NCBI RefSeq assembly: GCF_002775205.1
Contig: NC_036443.1
Span: 13,589,373 to 13,653,372, forward strand
Length of the DNA stretch: 64,000 bases
Direction of reading: 5' to 3'
DNA from: Xiphophorus maculatus
Taxonomy: Eukaryota > Chordata > Actinopteri > Cyprinodontiformes > Poeciliidae
The notes below the pieces were generated by a model. That model did no database searches. It saw nothing but the letters and a program-made list of their open reading frames with translations, and was not told the DNA's origin. Positions 52,901 to 64,000 of this stretch are shown here, one piece after another (the first letter of the stretch is position 1; the number at the start of each line of letters is the position of its first letter). The position numbers and the translations under genes were made by a program.

Positions 52901-54685
52901 CTTAAAACTGCCAGGTTTTGACATGACTATGTTTTCACCTAACTATTGCAGAGTAAACGCCCAAAGAGTTTTAATCATTACAAATCATTTTTGTCAAAAC
53001 ATTGCTGTACACGTTATTGTTGAGGCTTGCTGCTTCAATAGTACTGCTGAAATTTCACTTCTGATATTTCTAGACTTTTTCGCTCCCTCATCATTCATTC
53101 CCGATGGCTCCAGCAGCCATTATGTAATAACGCCACAGCCAAGTAGCAGCTTAAATCGGGGTAGGAGTTGCTGCTGCTGCTGTTACTGCGGCTGGTACAA
53201 ACAAAACCAGCTTTTGGGTTCACTTCCCTGCGGTGCACATCCCACATGCTGACAAGACAGAGGCAAGAGAGTGGAGTGATTAAAACAGGGGAAAGCCTCA
53301 AACCTGTTTTTGAAATCCTCTTACGAAGTCACCACAGTGCTGTTAGGCATGAAGCCTTTTGCCTTATGCAATGAGTGCAGTTAGGTTTTTTTATTTTTAT
53401 TTTTGGCTGGCTTTGTGAAGGTCAGAGTTCAGAGGAAACAGGGAGACCTCAGGAAGCCTCTTTCCTGTGTCAGGGAACGTCAGGAATCACACAGGAGTGA
53501 CTGGCTGACTGCTTTAAGCGTGATGTTTAATTTTAGACGTATCTGAGGGTCCATTGTTTGAAGAAGTGTTCACCGAGTTGCTCTGACATTGACACACACA
53601 CTTCTGTAAAAATAGGGAATTGCCTTGCCTCCTTCACCTCTGATGACAAGGAAGATCCTCATGTGTCCCTCTTTATCTACAGCCGGGATCTGGTTGAAGA
53701 ATGTCATGCAGTAAACACCCCCCAATCAAATGATGCAACCGGACACTTGTCCTTTAAAGCCAAAGGACATTTTGTTCAACTCCCCCACTTCTCTACTTTC
53801 AGACCAGCTGCTCTCCCTTACTGTTTCTTTAAGGACCAACAAATCACAGTCCTCCGTCCCACCAGCCATCTATGACAATATTCATGTTGTAGTGGATATT
53901 TTATTTTTCTTTGAAGGGCAGACAAGTTCATTTATTCAGGCTCTTCAACTCTCTAGAAGTACCCTCCTTTAAAAGAAAAACTCTATGAAGTGAGCTCATT
54001 ATAAAGTAATGTTTCCATATTTAGCAAGGCGAGGTTTCTGGGGGGGAAGCCATTTCCATTCCTTTAGAAAAACTTTCCTCCTTCCTTTCACTTTTAATTA
54101 TTTCAAGAACTGATCTCCAGGTTTGAGTTCTCATTATAAACTCTTTATTATTCTACAAAAAAAAAAAAAGAGAGAAATTCAGGAATGTTTGCCCTCATTG
54201 CGCTCCAACACGCAGACTCAATTTTCTGTCTGCCCTGGAGCTCAATCATTGCCGTTTGACTGGAGAGCTGCAGAGACTGCCTCTTCACCGAGGCTTGATG
54301 TGCTTCTAGTGGCCACAGACACAGCCGCTGCAGAGCGAAACGTGAAGGGCGGAAGAAAAAAAAAAGCCAAGTACTCAGCAAACAGGCCTCGGGTCAGTAC
54401 TTTAACTGGTCCTCTCCGGCTTGATGGACTTTTAACAAACATAACAGACATTTTCTCGTTCAGGATGAGTTTCCAAAGTACAACAGCAAAGTAGAAGAAA
54501 AGCATAGAAGGTTTTCAAAACTTTTTACAAACAAAAATCTGAACAATCTTTTGTGCATTCATATTTATTCCACTTTTCTCTGGTAACACTAAATAAAATC
54601 CATTGAAAGAAATTGCCGTCCCCGATTTAGTCGACATAATCCACCTTGTGGGTAATTTAAGTTCAGTGTCCACCTGAACCTACAG
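46991..54685. other. Intergenic, no feature recognised
   Basis: About 7.7 kb of AT-rich sequence with poly-T and poly-A runs. Short open frames are scattered on both strands without splice context or known motifs. I see no gene, RNA or defined repeat that I can support. Confidence 0.55.
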
Positions 54686-54689
54686 AGAA

Positions 54690-54830
54690 GTAGCAAAAGA
54701 ACCTTTGGTAACTCTGGAGGAGCTGCAGTTGTCCACTGCTCAGATGGGAAAATCTGCAGCACAAATTTGGCCTGTTTAAAGTTTGCCACAAGCTCCATAG
54801 GGAACTCAGCACAGATGTGGAAGAATAGCG
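54690..54830 (+). mobile_element. Tc1-like transposase fragment
   Basis: 'ggtaactctggaggagctgc', 'cactgctcagatgggaaaat' and 'agtttgccacaagctccata' are in the order of the Tc1-like transposase. About 140 bp remains. Confidence 0.6.
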
Positions 54831-56404
54831 CCCCCTATGGGCCCTTTGGGAATTACTTTTCTGTGCTACTAACTTGGTACTTTTCATAGATTCAGTTGAA
54901 GAAGGATGTAATTTAAAACGTTCTTTATTGGAGTTATCTGATATGATATGTGTACACTCAAAGAAAAAAAAAAGAAACGTCTCTCCACTACTCATACTCA
55001 GCTGCATGTAAATGATTATGTTAGTGCAAATGTTAGAGCAATAATTTCTGTCAACATGAGGTCAGTTAAAGTTTTTTTTATTTTATGTGGTTTGATCTGA
55101 ACTCATTATCTCTCATAATTGATCCAACTGGAGAACAGAAGCCAAGCCGATTGTAATAGGGTGTGATATAAAACCTTAATAATTCCTTAACATATATCTA
55201 AATATAATTAATTTACCTAACTTGAGAATTAAACTGTTACATTGTGGTAACATAGAGGGATAAAATTAGACAAAAATTGGGATGAAACAGACAACATAAA
55301 AACAACATAAAAACCTCAAAATGTTGGTAGAAATTGAAATTTAATATATGGCCATCAAGCTTGAAACCAAAAAAATGTTATGACCTTCAGAAATTTTTAA
55401 TAAATATTTACCTGGACAAAGCTGGATTAAAGAAAAGTCGTTTTCTGGCAGCAGAATATAAACAAACAAGGGATAAACCAAGGTAAATTACATCCTATTT
55501 TAGCAACTACAATTTCTAAGTGGCAGAATGCATTTCGCTTTATTTTCTAACCCAAGAAGCAAAAATGATGAAGCTCTGAGTCAGTGACTATTTAAAGACA
55601 CATCCTGCCTTCCCCTGGGACCTTCGTCCTATTGGCCAAGAACAGGGGCAGGCCTGATGCAGGAAAGACTGGAGGTTATTCTGTTTTCCCTTTTACTTCA
55701 TTAGCCAGGAATTATCTCTCTCCACTGAGGCCAGCCGACATGCATCAACAGTTTTATCATCACCCTCAGGAAGGAATTAACAGGTATTAAAAACACGGCC
55801 TGGAAAGCGTCTCGTCCTGCCATATCTGCCTGAGTATAAACAAAACAAGACTTTTGCTTTGCCACGCGGCTAATCGCAGCTTTAATATTATTGTGTGTAT
55901 TTGTAATGAGTCATGTCAGTTTTAGCTGACAGAATGATAATTACGATAGCGTAGCTGCTGTGGTGATCGCTTTAATTAGAGAGGGAAAACAATGAGTGGC
56001 CTGCCTCCTGATTATATCCATTGTCGGTGACACCTGCAGCCTTTCTTGTGGTTTAGAGTCGGGGTCTCTGCCATCAGAGGCTAAAATTTGTCTGGTTGCT
56101 AAGCAGTGGGAGGACAAGACTTGCAAAGATTACAGACAGCTATTTTTTTCTTGAAGAAAAAAAGCATACGCCGTCCGTCGTGGCGTTTTTCTTGAGATAC
56201 GATTGTCGAGTGACCTCTCGTCATCCTCGCACATGTCATCAAACACAACACTGAACGTGTGGCCATGGAAACCAGGAGCAGCTCAGACAGCTAAACAAAG
56301 ATTACTGTGTTTTATTATCACTGAGACAATTACCACATCTACTTGTCCCTGATTTTTTCAAAGCATTAAAAAAAAAGTGGTTATATAAAATGAAAGAGTG
56401 ACAT
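54831..56404. other. Intergenic, no feature recognised
   Basis: AT-rich sequence. No open frame with recognisable content. Confidence 0.5.
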
Positions 56405-56640
56405 TTGAGCGAGACATGCACTGCTTTGCAAAAAAACACTTGCACTGCTTGAACTTTTTAACATTTTGTCACAATACAACCACAAAGAGAAAAGTACTTT
56501 ATTGAGAAGTTGTGAAAAACCAACACTAGTTACTGTATATTTGAAAAAATATACTTCCTTTCTCTCCCCCCCCCAAAAAAAACTGGTGTTCACTCACTCA
56601 GATTAAATTAATTATTGAAGATTGTTATAAATATGTTTCT
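56405..56640. mobile_element. Tc1-like terminal arm
   Basis: 'ctgctttgcaaaaaaacact' followed by 'taacattttgtcacaataca' and 'ttattgagaagttgtgaaaa' resembles the outer arm of the same Tc1-like subfamily. The transposase part is missing. Confidence 0.45.
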
Positions 56641-57699
56641 GTCAGGGGATATGATCATTAGTCACAGTAGTGATGTGTAGAGGAGCATGAGAGGAGAATA
56701 TCAATATGTGCCCTGTATGCGTCAAGGACAGATCACAAAGGTTCACTGTTGCCTTAAGGGAACCTGTAAACTTGTCCACAATCGCATATAATTGCTTCAT
56801 TGCAAGCAAGTCTTAACAATATGATTCCATTGGCAAAAATGTATTACGCAACCAAAAATTTATGTTTATTCACCCTCAATTTGAAAATAGTTTTAGAAAA
56901 GTATTTCAAGTAACTTTGTTTTTTGGGGGGGTTTTTTCCACATAAAGTTTTATTTAAAGCTAAACATTGTAGCGCTGTGACAGGGCAAAAAAGGGAGTTT
57001 GTGTCTGTGGGCAACATGGCAACCATAGAAGATTAAATTACATCTCTGATTGTATATCAGTCTGATACAATCTGTGCAGCTGGATGGTGTCTGGCTCCAT
57101 TCGCATGAGCTTATAGACAGGATGTGGAGGTTGTTTACTATCATATCGCAATACAAGCCATCCACAATTTGTATTGGGTTGTGAGGCATAAAAGTGCACA
57201 CTTATCATTTTTGCAGTCTGAGGTTACAAACTTTCAAACTGCAGTCCATAATATATGTGATGATAATTAGATTAATGCCATATAATAACAGGCTGCTAAA
57301 GTGTTTCTTTTGAGACTCACCTACAGTGTTGCCACCATATTACTACACGTCTTGTTTGTTGCTACCTGAACACATTCAAATTTATGCATGAAACGTTTAA
57401 ACTCAAGACATTAAATTGTGCTTTAACCAAGGACATCTAGTGATGGCAGTTCTTTGATAATATCTGGGCTCATGATGTGTTTTTATCCTGAAGTCTAACA
57501 TGCAGACATGAGGAAACTGGACAGGAGCAGGTAGCTGAAAGTACTGGAAAAGACAAGGCCACCCGGGTTTGCCACAGAGCCAAGCCAGTCGGCTAAAGGC
57601 CGCGAGCAGTTGCCAGGCAACACTGTCCCTATCGCTGCAGGAAGTCGAACAGAACATTAATCACTTTCAGCTCCATCTCACCAGCGTCACAACGCTAGA

Positions 57700-57758
57700 G
57701 ACACACACACACACACACCCACACGCACACACACCCACCCACACACACACACACACAC
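57700..57758. repeat. (CA)n microsatellite, interrupted
   Basis: CA dinucleotides with CCCA and CG interruptions. The surrounding 56641-58050 shows no gene. Confidence 0.9.
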
Positions 57759-58042
57759 GGTCAGACAGAGGTTTCACTCTGGGTTCAGACTCTCTGCTTT
57801 CTTTACAGGGTTTTCGTTTCACATGTTTACATGTGTGGAAGTAAGAGAGTAAATGTCTAAAACTGTGCACACAGTCTAAACCCTGCCTGATTTTTTTTTC
57901 TTTCTGGAAACAAGTCAAACTCGTTTCAGCAGACTCATCTTTCACACCTATAGTTTATTAAGCCCAGACATTATTAAACCAACAGGTAAAACATATAGAC
58001 AAGCTGAACTTCAAACATGCATGTTTCATAAACTGGAGAAAG

Positions 58043-58438
58043 GTGAAGGAAAAAGACTTAGATGTTGTTTGTGTTCTCACTAAAACCAGAAAAACAGAGC
58101 ACAACACACCAGGCCTAAAGTCCTTCCACTGGCTCCCTGTAGCTCAGAGAACAGACTTTAAAATACTTCTGTTACTTTATAAACCACTGAATGGCTTCAC
58201 ACCAAAATACATCACAGATCTGGTGCTGCTGTTGTATCAACCTTCCAGGCCGCTCAGGTCTTTTGGTTCTGGTCTATTCCACAACACAAGAACCAGAACC
58301 AAACATGGAAAAGCAGCATTCAGTTTTTATGCTTCTCTAATCTGGAACAAACTTCCAGAAACCTGCAAAACATCCGAAACACTGAGTTTCTTTAAATTAT
58401 GGCTGAAAACGTGCCTGTTCAGAGTTACCTTTGATTAA
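58043..58438 (+). pseudogene. L2-type ORF2 C-terminal fragment
   Basis: Open for 131 codons. It has the stereotyped fish L2 tail: LKSFHWLPVAQRTDFKILLL, NGFTPKYITDLVLLL, RPLRSFGSGL and FSFYASLIWNKLPETCKTS. The reverse transcriptase core is missing, so it is a dead fragment. Confidence 0.75.
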
Positions 58439-58620
58439 TAATAACTGGAACATTGATTAATTCTAATCTTCATTCAATATTTGATAATGATTAGATTTTA
58501 ATTATGGTAATGTTTGTTGATTGTTTTCTGTTTCCAGTATTGGTTACTGTCTGATGCTTTTATTCCATAAAGCATTTTGACAAGGCGTTTTGCTGAAATG
58601 TGTTATACAAATACACTTAG
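58055..58620 (+). mobile_element. 5'-truncated L2-type LINE
   Basis: Coding sequence for the end of ORF2 is followed by an L2-like 3' end ('gaaatgtgttatacaaatac', compare 'aagtgctatataaata'). The 5' part is missing, as usual for LINE insertions. Confidence 0.7.
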
Positions 58621-60489
58621 CCTCTCTATAAATGTATAGAGAAGGAGAAAGCATTTGAAGAGAAAGTGCCAACCAGTACATTTTATTTTTTGATTTAATC
58701 TAAAGGCGTGCAAGAGCAAAGGAAGCATAAAGATTAGATTAGGAAAAACGATTAAATCTAAGACACATATGTGTGTTAAGGATGTCCTGTTCAAGATTAT
58801 TTAGTTCCAGATAACAACTCAAGACATTTAATGGCTCTTGGTGACATCAAGTCCCAATCGCATAAATTTGAGACGGGTGCAAATCGAGTAACGGATGTAA
58901 CTTTGATAATGAGTTCTGGTCTGGATGGTGTGCGTTGATGAAAGCATGTGAACAAGCTCCTGTGTTCTGGTACATTGTGAGAGTTATGATTGGCAAATAT
59001 CTATTTAGTTCTTAAAATAACGAGCTAAAATCAGTTCCTGACATGTTAACATAACATTGGGTGAAGGGTTAACTTTATTTTTTACTGTTTTGAAGATTTT
59101 TTTTCCCACAAAACAAGTGAAAATTACTCAATAATAGAGTAGCAAAGATTCAAGGATATGCCCAAAGTACTTATAATCAATCAAAAATATTCCCCCTGAT
59201 CCATACATTCTGATGCATACGATGTTTTGCATTATTTGATCATATTGCATACTGCAGGCAGATTATTATTGATTTCTTTAAAATGATCCCCTGTTCCTTT
59301 CTATCACATTCTTCCCATTGTTTGAGAGAATACACCCCTGAGTGGGAGGCGACAGCAGCTTCCTGGCAGCACACCTGCCCTCGCAGCTTTGCCAGAGACA
59401 CAGTATGAATTACAGCAGCAGGTCTGCGAATTGAGGAAACTTCCCAAAAGAAAAATGTTAAAAAAGTATCTCAGAAAGCAGTTTGTGGGTGGATTCGCTT
59501 GAATAAAAGAACTGACAAGGTGTTTCCCCTGCACAGTTGGCACAGACTTCATCAAAAACATAAACAACGTGAGCGCAGAGCGTAAGAATAGCCAGAGCCG
59601 AGTAACAGACTGGAGGCCGTCTGCAATCCCGAGGCCGTCAGCCACAAAATAAAGCCCTGATGGCGGGATTAACAATGTTCCCTGCAAATATTCCAGGAAT
59701 TTTTTTCACTTGGATGTCTCTTCTGCTTTGGGCTCTTCGAAGACTACGATATAAATACAACCAAGCTGCCTGTGTGCAGAGTTAAGACACCTGGCAATAC
59801 CTTAATCACAGCTGAATCACGCAGATTACTCACTGCAGACCAAAATAATTATTTAATTTACATAGTCTGCTGTAGTGTCTGAGAACCTACGTATATGGAG
59901 ACATAATAAAAATAGTAGCACTACTCAGAACACGTAGTCACTGTCGAGACATTGGGCTGTCAGATGGTTATAGGAATGATATGCGGGAAGGAGGAGGGAG
60001 GAATATGACAGTTTTGTTTCACATTCTGCCACATGTGAGTGAAATCTGTGTCTTACTTTAAGAGGAAGGACAATCTGGCTCATGTGGCTATAAAGAAATA
60101 TACCTCGTTCACAGAAACGTAGAAAAATTCACAAACAGTTTCCGTTCAAGTACAGCAGACGTGAAGGTGACGTGAAAAGTGACCAGCGTTTAGATTCAAC
60201 ACTGCTACCAAGATGTTTCTGGAAAAATCAAACTCACCTTAAGTATAGTTTGTCACCTGAAGAACGTGTCACAGTTTGTCTACTTCCTTCCCTATTTAAC
60301 TGAGATAAATGTGACCTTTACAAAAGCAGACGTTGTTCTGCTTGAACATTTTCATTTTTTTCATGAAAAAAATGTATTTCATTTAGATTTGATGTCAGAC
60401 GATAGCACAAAGTAGTTCACAACTGTTCAGAGGAAAGTAAATAGTACATACTATAGCTCACAATATGTTTAACAAGTGAAAATCTGAAA
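58621..60489. other. Intergenic, no feature recognised
   Basis: AT-rich sequence with no coding or repeat signature I can name. Confidence 0.5.
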
Positions 60490-61160
60490 AGCACACAGTC
60501 GTATTCAGAACCCTTGAAGTCAATAGTTTATTGAATTACGTTTTTGCTGCAGTTGCAACCAGAGACTATCTTTGCACGTACATTTTTCTCAAATCTTCAT
60601 TGCAAAATATTTCAACTTTGGTCACATTGGTGTGTCTGAGAAGGTCTGATCTTCACATGAATATCCTTTTATGAAAACATTTTATTGTATGTTTGGGGTC
60701 ATTGTCCTGCTGAAACACAACAATCCAGTCTTTTTCACAAACCCTCCAGCTCCACTCATCTTCATACCACTACCATCATAATAACTCAGGCCAATTTCAA
60801 TGTACTTGTAACCCACATCATAATGCTGCCAGCGTCATGTTTCATAGGGTTTGTTCAGGATGATGTGAAGTGTAAGTTTTCCACCACAGATTTAATTTTG
60901 CATGTTGACTGTAAGGTTACATTTGGGTCTGGTCTGACTGGAGCTTCTCCTTCCACGTGTTTGCTTTGTCCCCTACATCTTTTTGCACAACTTTATTTAT
61001 ATTGACAGCGGTAGACTCTATTTAGGGTTATCAGGGGGGCGTGAATATAAAACCGCACAGTAGATAAGTGAAATATTATTCTTCTACTTCACGATTATGG
61101 ACTACTTGTTCTAAACCGGTGTTTAAAATCCCAATAAAACACATTCAAGTCTGATTATTG
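60490..61160 (-). mobile_element. Degenerate Tc1-like transposon
   Basis: In reversed Tc1 order: 'tgtttggggtcattgtcctg', 'cataatgctgccagcgtcat', 'ccaccacagatttaattttg', 'gtgtttgctttgtcccctac', with an arm 'aaaatcccaataaaacacat' at the end. The interior is shortened and has no open frame. Confidence 0.7.
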
Positions 61161-61213
61161 CTGTAGCGTCTAAGTAAAGCCTATGTTTGCGAGGATTTTT
61201 AAAGTGCTTCCTT

Positions 61214-61445
61214 CACAGTAAAAACTGCTGGGTTGAAAATAACCCAATACGTAACCCAGCGCTGGGTCATATATGGACCGACCCAACGCTGGGTTGTTTT
61301 AACTCAACTGGGTTGGGTTGAGGGTTTGACCCAGCACATTGGGTCATAGCTGCAACCTAAAGCTTGGGTTAAATTGACCACTGCCCAAAGTTAAAATGAC
61401 TCAATATTGGGTTGAAATTTATTACCCATTAAAAGGGTCATTTTA
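61214..61445. repeat. Subterminal CTGGGT/ACCCAG repeat array
   Basis: The hexamers CTGGGT and ACCCAG and their near-copies (GGGTT, AACCCA) recur more than ten times in both orientations. This is typical of transposase-binding ends. The 61446-61779 stretch between it and the gene is AT-rich 3' UTR. Confidence 0.65.
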
Positions 61446-61779
61446 CCACCATATTTTTATTTTTAATTTTTTTTTTCCTTTTCTACTTTAAAATTCACTA
61501 TAAAAATTTAACTAAAAACATTCAGATTAGCTCAAAAGAACTTTTATTTGCAAATGTTATACATTCCAACATACATGAAATTTTTAATACAGACGTAAAA
61601 GTTACATATAAACAATTGATTAAATCTGCACCCTTTTTTACTTTATTGGTGTACACAACGAAATATTTTCATCAAAAGAGTTTGAAGGAAATGTAAAAAA
61701 AAAAAAGTAACATAGTAACAAAGAAGGTTTTTCAATCAGAACATTTAAAACTTATTTAAGGGTTATTGAAGAATTGCAT

Positions 61780-63724
61780 TTATTCTTCCATGGCCTCCAG
61801 CTGTGCCCTCATTAATTTTATCGGGGATGACTCGTTTCCTGGGATTTCATATATCACAGTTTGGAGAAAATCCCAAATCTGGATACACGACTTCGGATAA
61901 CTCACATCAAAAACGAAGAATGATTTGAAACAGCCATCAACGGCCCCCAAAAGAGATGGATATTCCAAAGCAGTTCCATTTATGACGACAAATGCTTGGG
62001 AACAACAATACCTGTCCCCAAGCATGAGAACACGTGGATGCTCTGTTGCTGTACTTCCAAGATATTCCACCATATTTGTCCCAATCTGGTGTGTGGAAAA
62101 AGCAGAAAGGAAGCCATTAGTCATTTAAAGGTAAGGAGGAACATTCCCCACTAATAATTTTTGACTAATTCTTATATGATTTTTGTTTGATACATTATCA
62201 AAAGACCCTTGCGTTTGAAGTTTACATATACTAAATAAAAAGACATATTTTTGGTCAACGCTGTCTCATGTTATATGACATTAAAATTCTTATTTCACGT
62301 CAATTAGGACTTGGTAAATTCCAGATTAATGACAGAGAGAACAGTGAGGGAAAAAAAGCATATTTGTTTTAAACTTCTGGTTTCAACTACATTTAAACAG
62401 CAAAGAACTCATTCTGACATGAACTTACTGGCTGGACATCAATGAAGGCTTGCTGGACTTCAAGGTTGCTGGGTCTGACCACCTTTCGCCCAACTCTGTA
62501 GGGAACAGCAGGGAGGAGTTTTGGCAGCAGCTGCAGTGCCACGTCACCTTGTTTGTCTGTCAAAGAAAAACTCAGATTAAAATGCTACGCAATCAAAAAA
62601 GAGCCACAGGAGAAAAAAATTAGTTCAGAAAATGTTCCTTTTGAGCTTCAATACCTTGTGGAAGCAACTCAATCTCAGGCAGAAGACCGCTCTCCTCCTT
62701 CTTCCCCATGCGAATGACCTTTGATGAGAACAAGGTGTTCCAGTTCTCTGTCAGTTTTCCACAAGACTGTGGATATAAAACGGCAAAGTCCTGCAAAATC
62801 TAACAATCAGAAAAGACAAAAATACAAATCAAATGTAAAAGTGAAATGAACTATTACATTCAACCTTTCATGGGTGCTACAAATGTATGTTCTGGGTAGT
62901 TTGACATTTTGAGTTTGATTGTAATTGTACATTTTCACATGGTATTGCAGTTTATTGTTTAACATTTAACTGATCTCAATATGAGGTATAACCTCACCAT
63001 CCCTGGTGTGTCCAACAAACGTGGGAACTCTGCAAAAATCTGCTGCATTGGGATTGTCCCACTTGAGCGGATCCATCCTGCGCGATATACTGCAGTTTCC
63101 CGCATGTATTGGACAACCTGGTCTGCGGGCCAGAAGTTATTTTTTAGCCATTCTGTCATCTGGATGGCACGCTCAGCACTGATGGTTGGTTCTGTGGGGA
63201 AAAAAATATTACAGGAATTAAAAGAAAAAAATGTGAGGTAATTCACAGCAATAAGAGCTTAGATTGCTGCTCAAAACAATAGGGCTTGGAAAAAGTCTAT
63301 GTGCTAGTACCAGGCAAACTTGATCTTTTTGGTGGAGCTTCTGGGGCTGAAAGCATCTTCTTCCTTGGTTGATGCCTTTTCCTTACATTACGGAGACGCT
63401 CCTCCAGAAAGCCAGTTGCTGGCCTGTGTTGTCTTCCGCGGGTAAACCAGGCGTCCTGAACATTTTTAACAAAAGAAATATAAAAGTTAAATGTTAGCCT
63501 TTCTGTTTTAATGTCCAAATTTTTTATTAAACCTACAACTCAAAGCTCAAACACCATAGTTACAATGATATTTAATGCTAACCATTGTGCAAGTTGTTGA
63601 AGTACTTGTGTGCTAGTTCTCTGAAGTGTGAAAACTTACATATCCTGTACCATGGCTGTCTCTTAAACATGGAAACTGGTCCACAATCGAAGATGCCAGA
63701 ATTGCTTTAGTGTCTAAAGATGGG
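61780..63724 (-). CDS. CACTA companion protein (SAM-domain-3-like family), C-terminal six exons
   Basis: Exons (minus strand): 63724-63640, 63455-63311, 63191-62998, 62790-62655, 62556-62429, 62085-61780, all with GT-AG borders and compatible phases and no internal stop. The encoded protein includes DQFPCLRDSHGTGY, DAWFTRGRQHRPATGFLEER with LRNVRKRHQPRKK (basic), the segment AIQMTEWLKNNFWPADQVVQ, LQLLPKLLPAVPYRVGRKVV, and the tail LLGAVDGCFKSFFVFDVSYP. It ends LEAMEE. These blocks match fish proteins annotated as SAM-domain-containing-3-like, which I take to be accessory genes of CACTA-type transposons. The N-terminal exons, with any SAM domain, lie outside the window. Function unknown. Confidence 0.6.
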
Positions 63725-64000
63725 CTGGAAACAAAAAAAATTACACTCAGTAAGACAGGCAAGTAAAATATTTTATTTTAATTAGTTATTGTAAGATGAA
63801 AACATAGAGCAGAAACCTTAAAACACAAACAATTTCCAAAAAATCCAGTTTTTATTAGCCCAACACATACTTTAAGACTTCTTACTGGAGAAATTTTACT
63901 TAGGTGAGCACTGCACAATGCCGTTAATGTTCTCACCAAGAGCAAAATGTCACAAAAACAACCTAATTGATCCAGTTTTTACAAGAAATACTCACTTTTC

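Larger units (their letters stand above)
61214..64000 (-). mobile_element. Second CACTA-type transposon, partial (runs off the window)
   Basis: Begins at 61214 with CACAGTAAAAACTGCTGGG, a CACTA-style end with different inner sequence from the 20.8-kb element. It is followed by dense CTGGGT/ACCCAG subterminal repeats and then a minus-strand companion gene of the same broad family as 25216-27256. The transposase should lie beyond 64000. All six companion exons seen are open, so this copy looks younger. Confidence 0.55.

Noticed and set aside
61214..61445. CRISPR-like or telomere-like repeat array
   Set aside because: The hexamers occur in both orientations with irregular spacing at the end of a DNA transposon in a vertebrate genome; a subterminal transposon array explains them.

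Overview
The window is vertebrate nuclear DNA, almost certainly from a ray-finned (teleost) fish, probably a percomorph. The evidence is split genes with GT-AG introns, an AT-rich background, CA/TG microsatellites, and many decayed fish-type transposons (Tc1-like, L1-like and L2/CR1-like LINEs, inverted-repeat MITEs, CACTA-type elements).

Three host genes form a recognisable block. The last coding exon of a cone-transducin alpha gene (gnat2, + strand, stop at 977) faces a complete eight-coding-exon Gi-alpha gene (gnai3, - strand, 5863-33298, 354 aa). Upstream of gnai3, in the same orientation, lies a single-exon orphan GPCR, gpr61 (- strand, 39241-40656). The order gnat2 / gnai3 / gpr61, with gnat2 and gnai3 tail to tail, matches the human chromosome 1 GPR61-GNAI3-GNAT2 cluster. 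That order is the main reason for calling the Gi paralogue gnai3. Both G-alpha genes also show a good splice donor 22-26 bases after the stop codon, suggesting a non-coding last exon in each.

All gnai3 exons have textbook lengths (118, 43, 142, 158, 129, 130, 154, 191) and all GTP-binding motifs. However, the extreme C-terminus reads [10 protein letters not shown], so the usual pertussis-toxin cysteine (position 351) is isoleucine. This is the most striking host-gene observation.

Intron 1 of gnai3 (about 20 kb) is a transposon cluster. From 16.0 to 20.6 kb it holds a LINE tail, an L1-like 3' end, a Tc1 relic and a MITE. From 20818 to 29647 lies an 8.8-kb CACTA/EnSpm-like element with CACTG...CAGTG ends and about 110-bp subterminal tandem repeats. 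It carries a dead zinc-finger/DDE transposase gene and a dead SAM-domain companion gene. A 426-bp LTR-like insertion and an internally deleted LINE are nested inside it.

Beyond gpr61 (40.9-61.2 kb) I see no host gene, only scattered repeat relics and microsatellites. At 61214 a second CACTA-type element begins with different termini. It runs past the window end on the - strand, and the six exons visible of its companion gene are all open.
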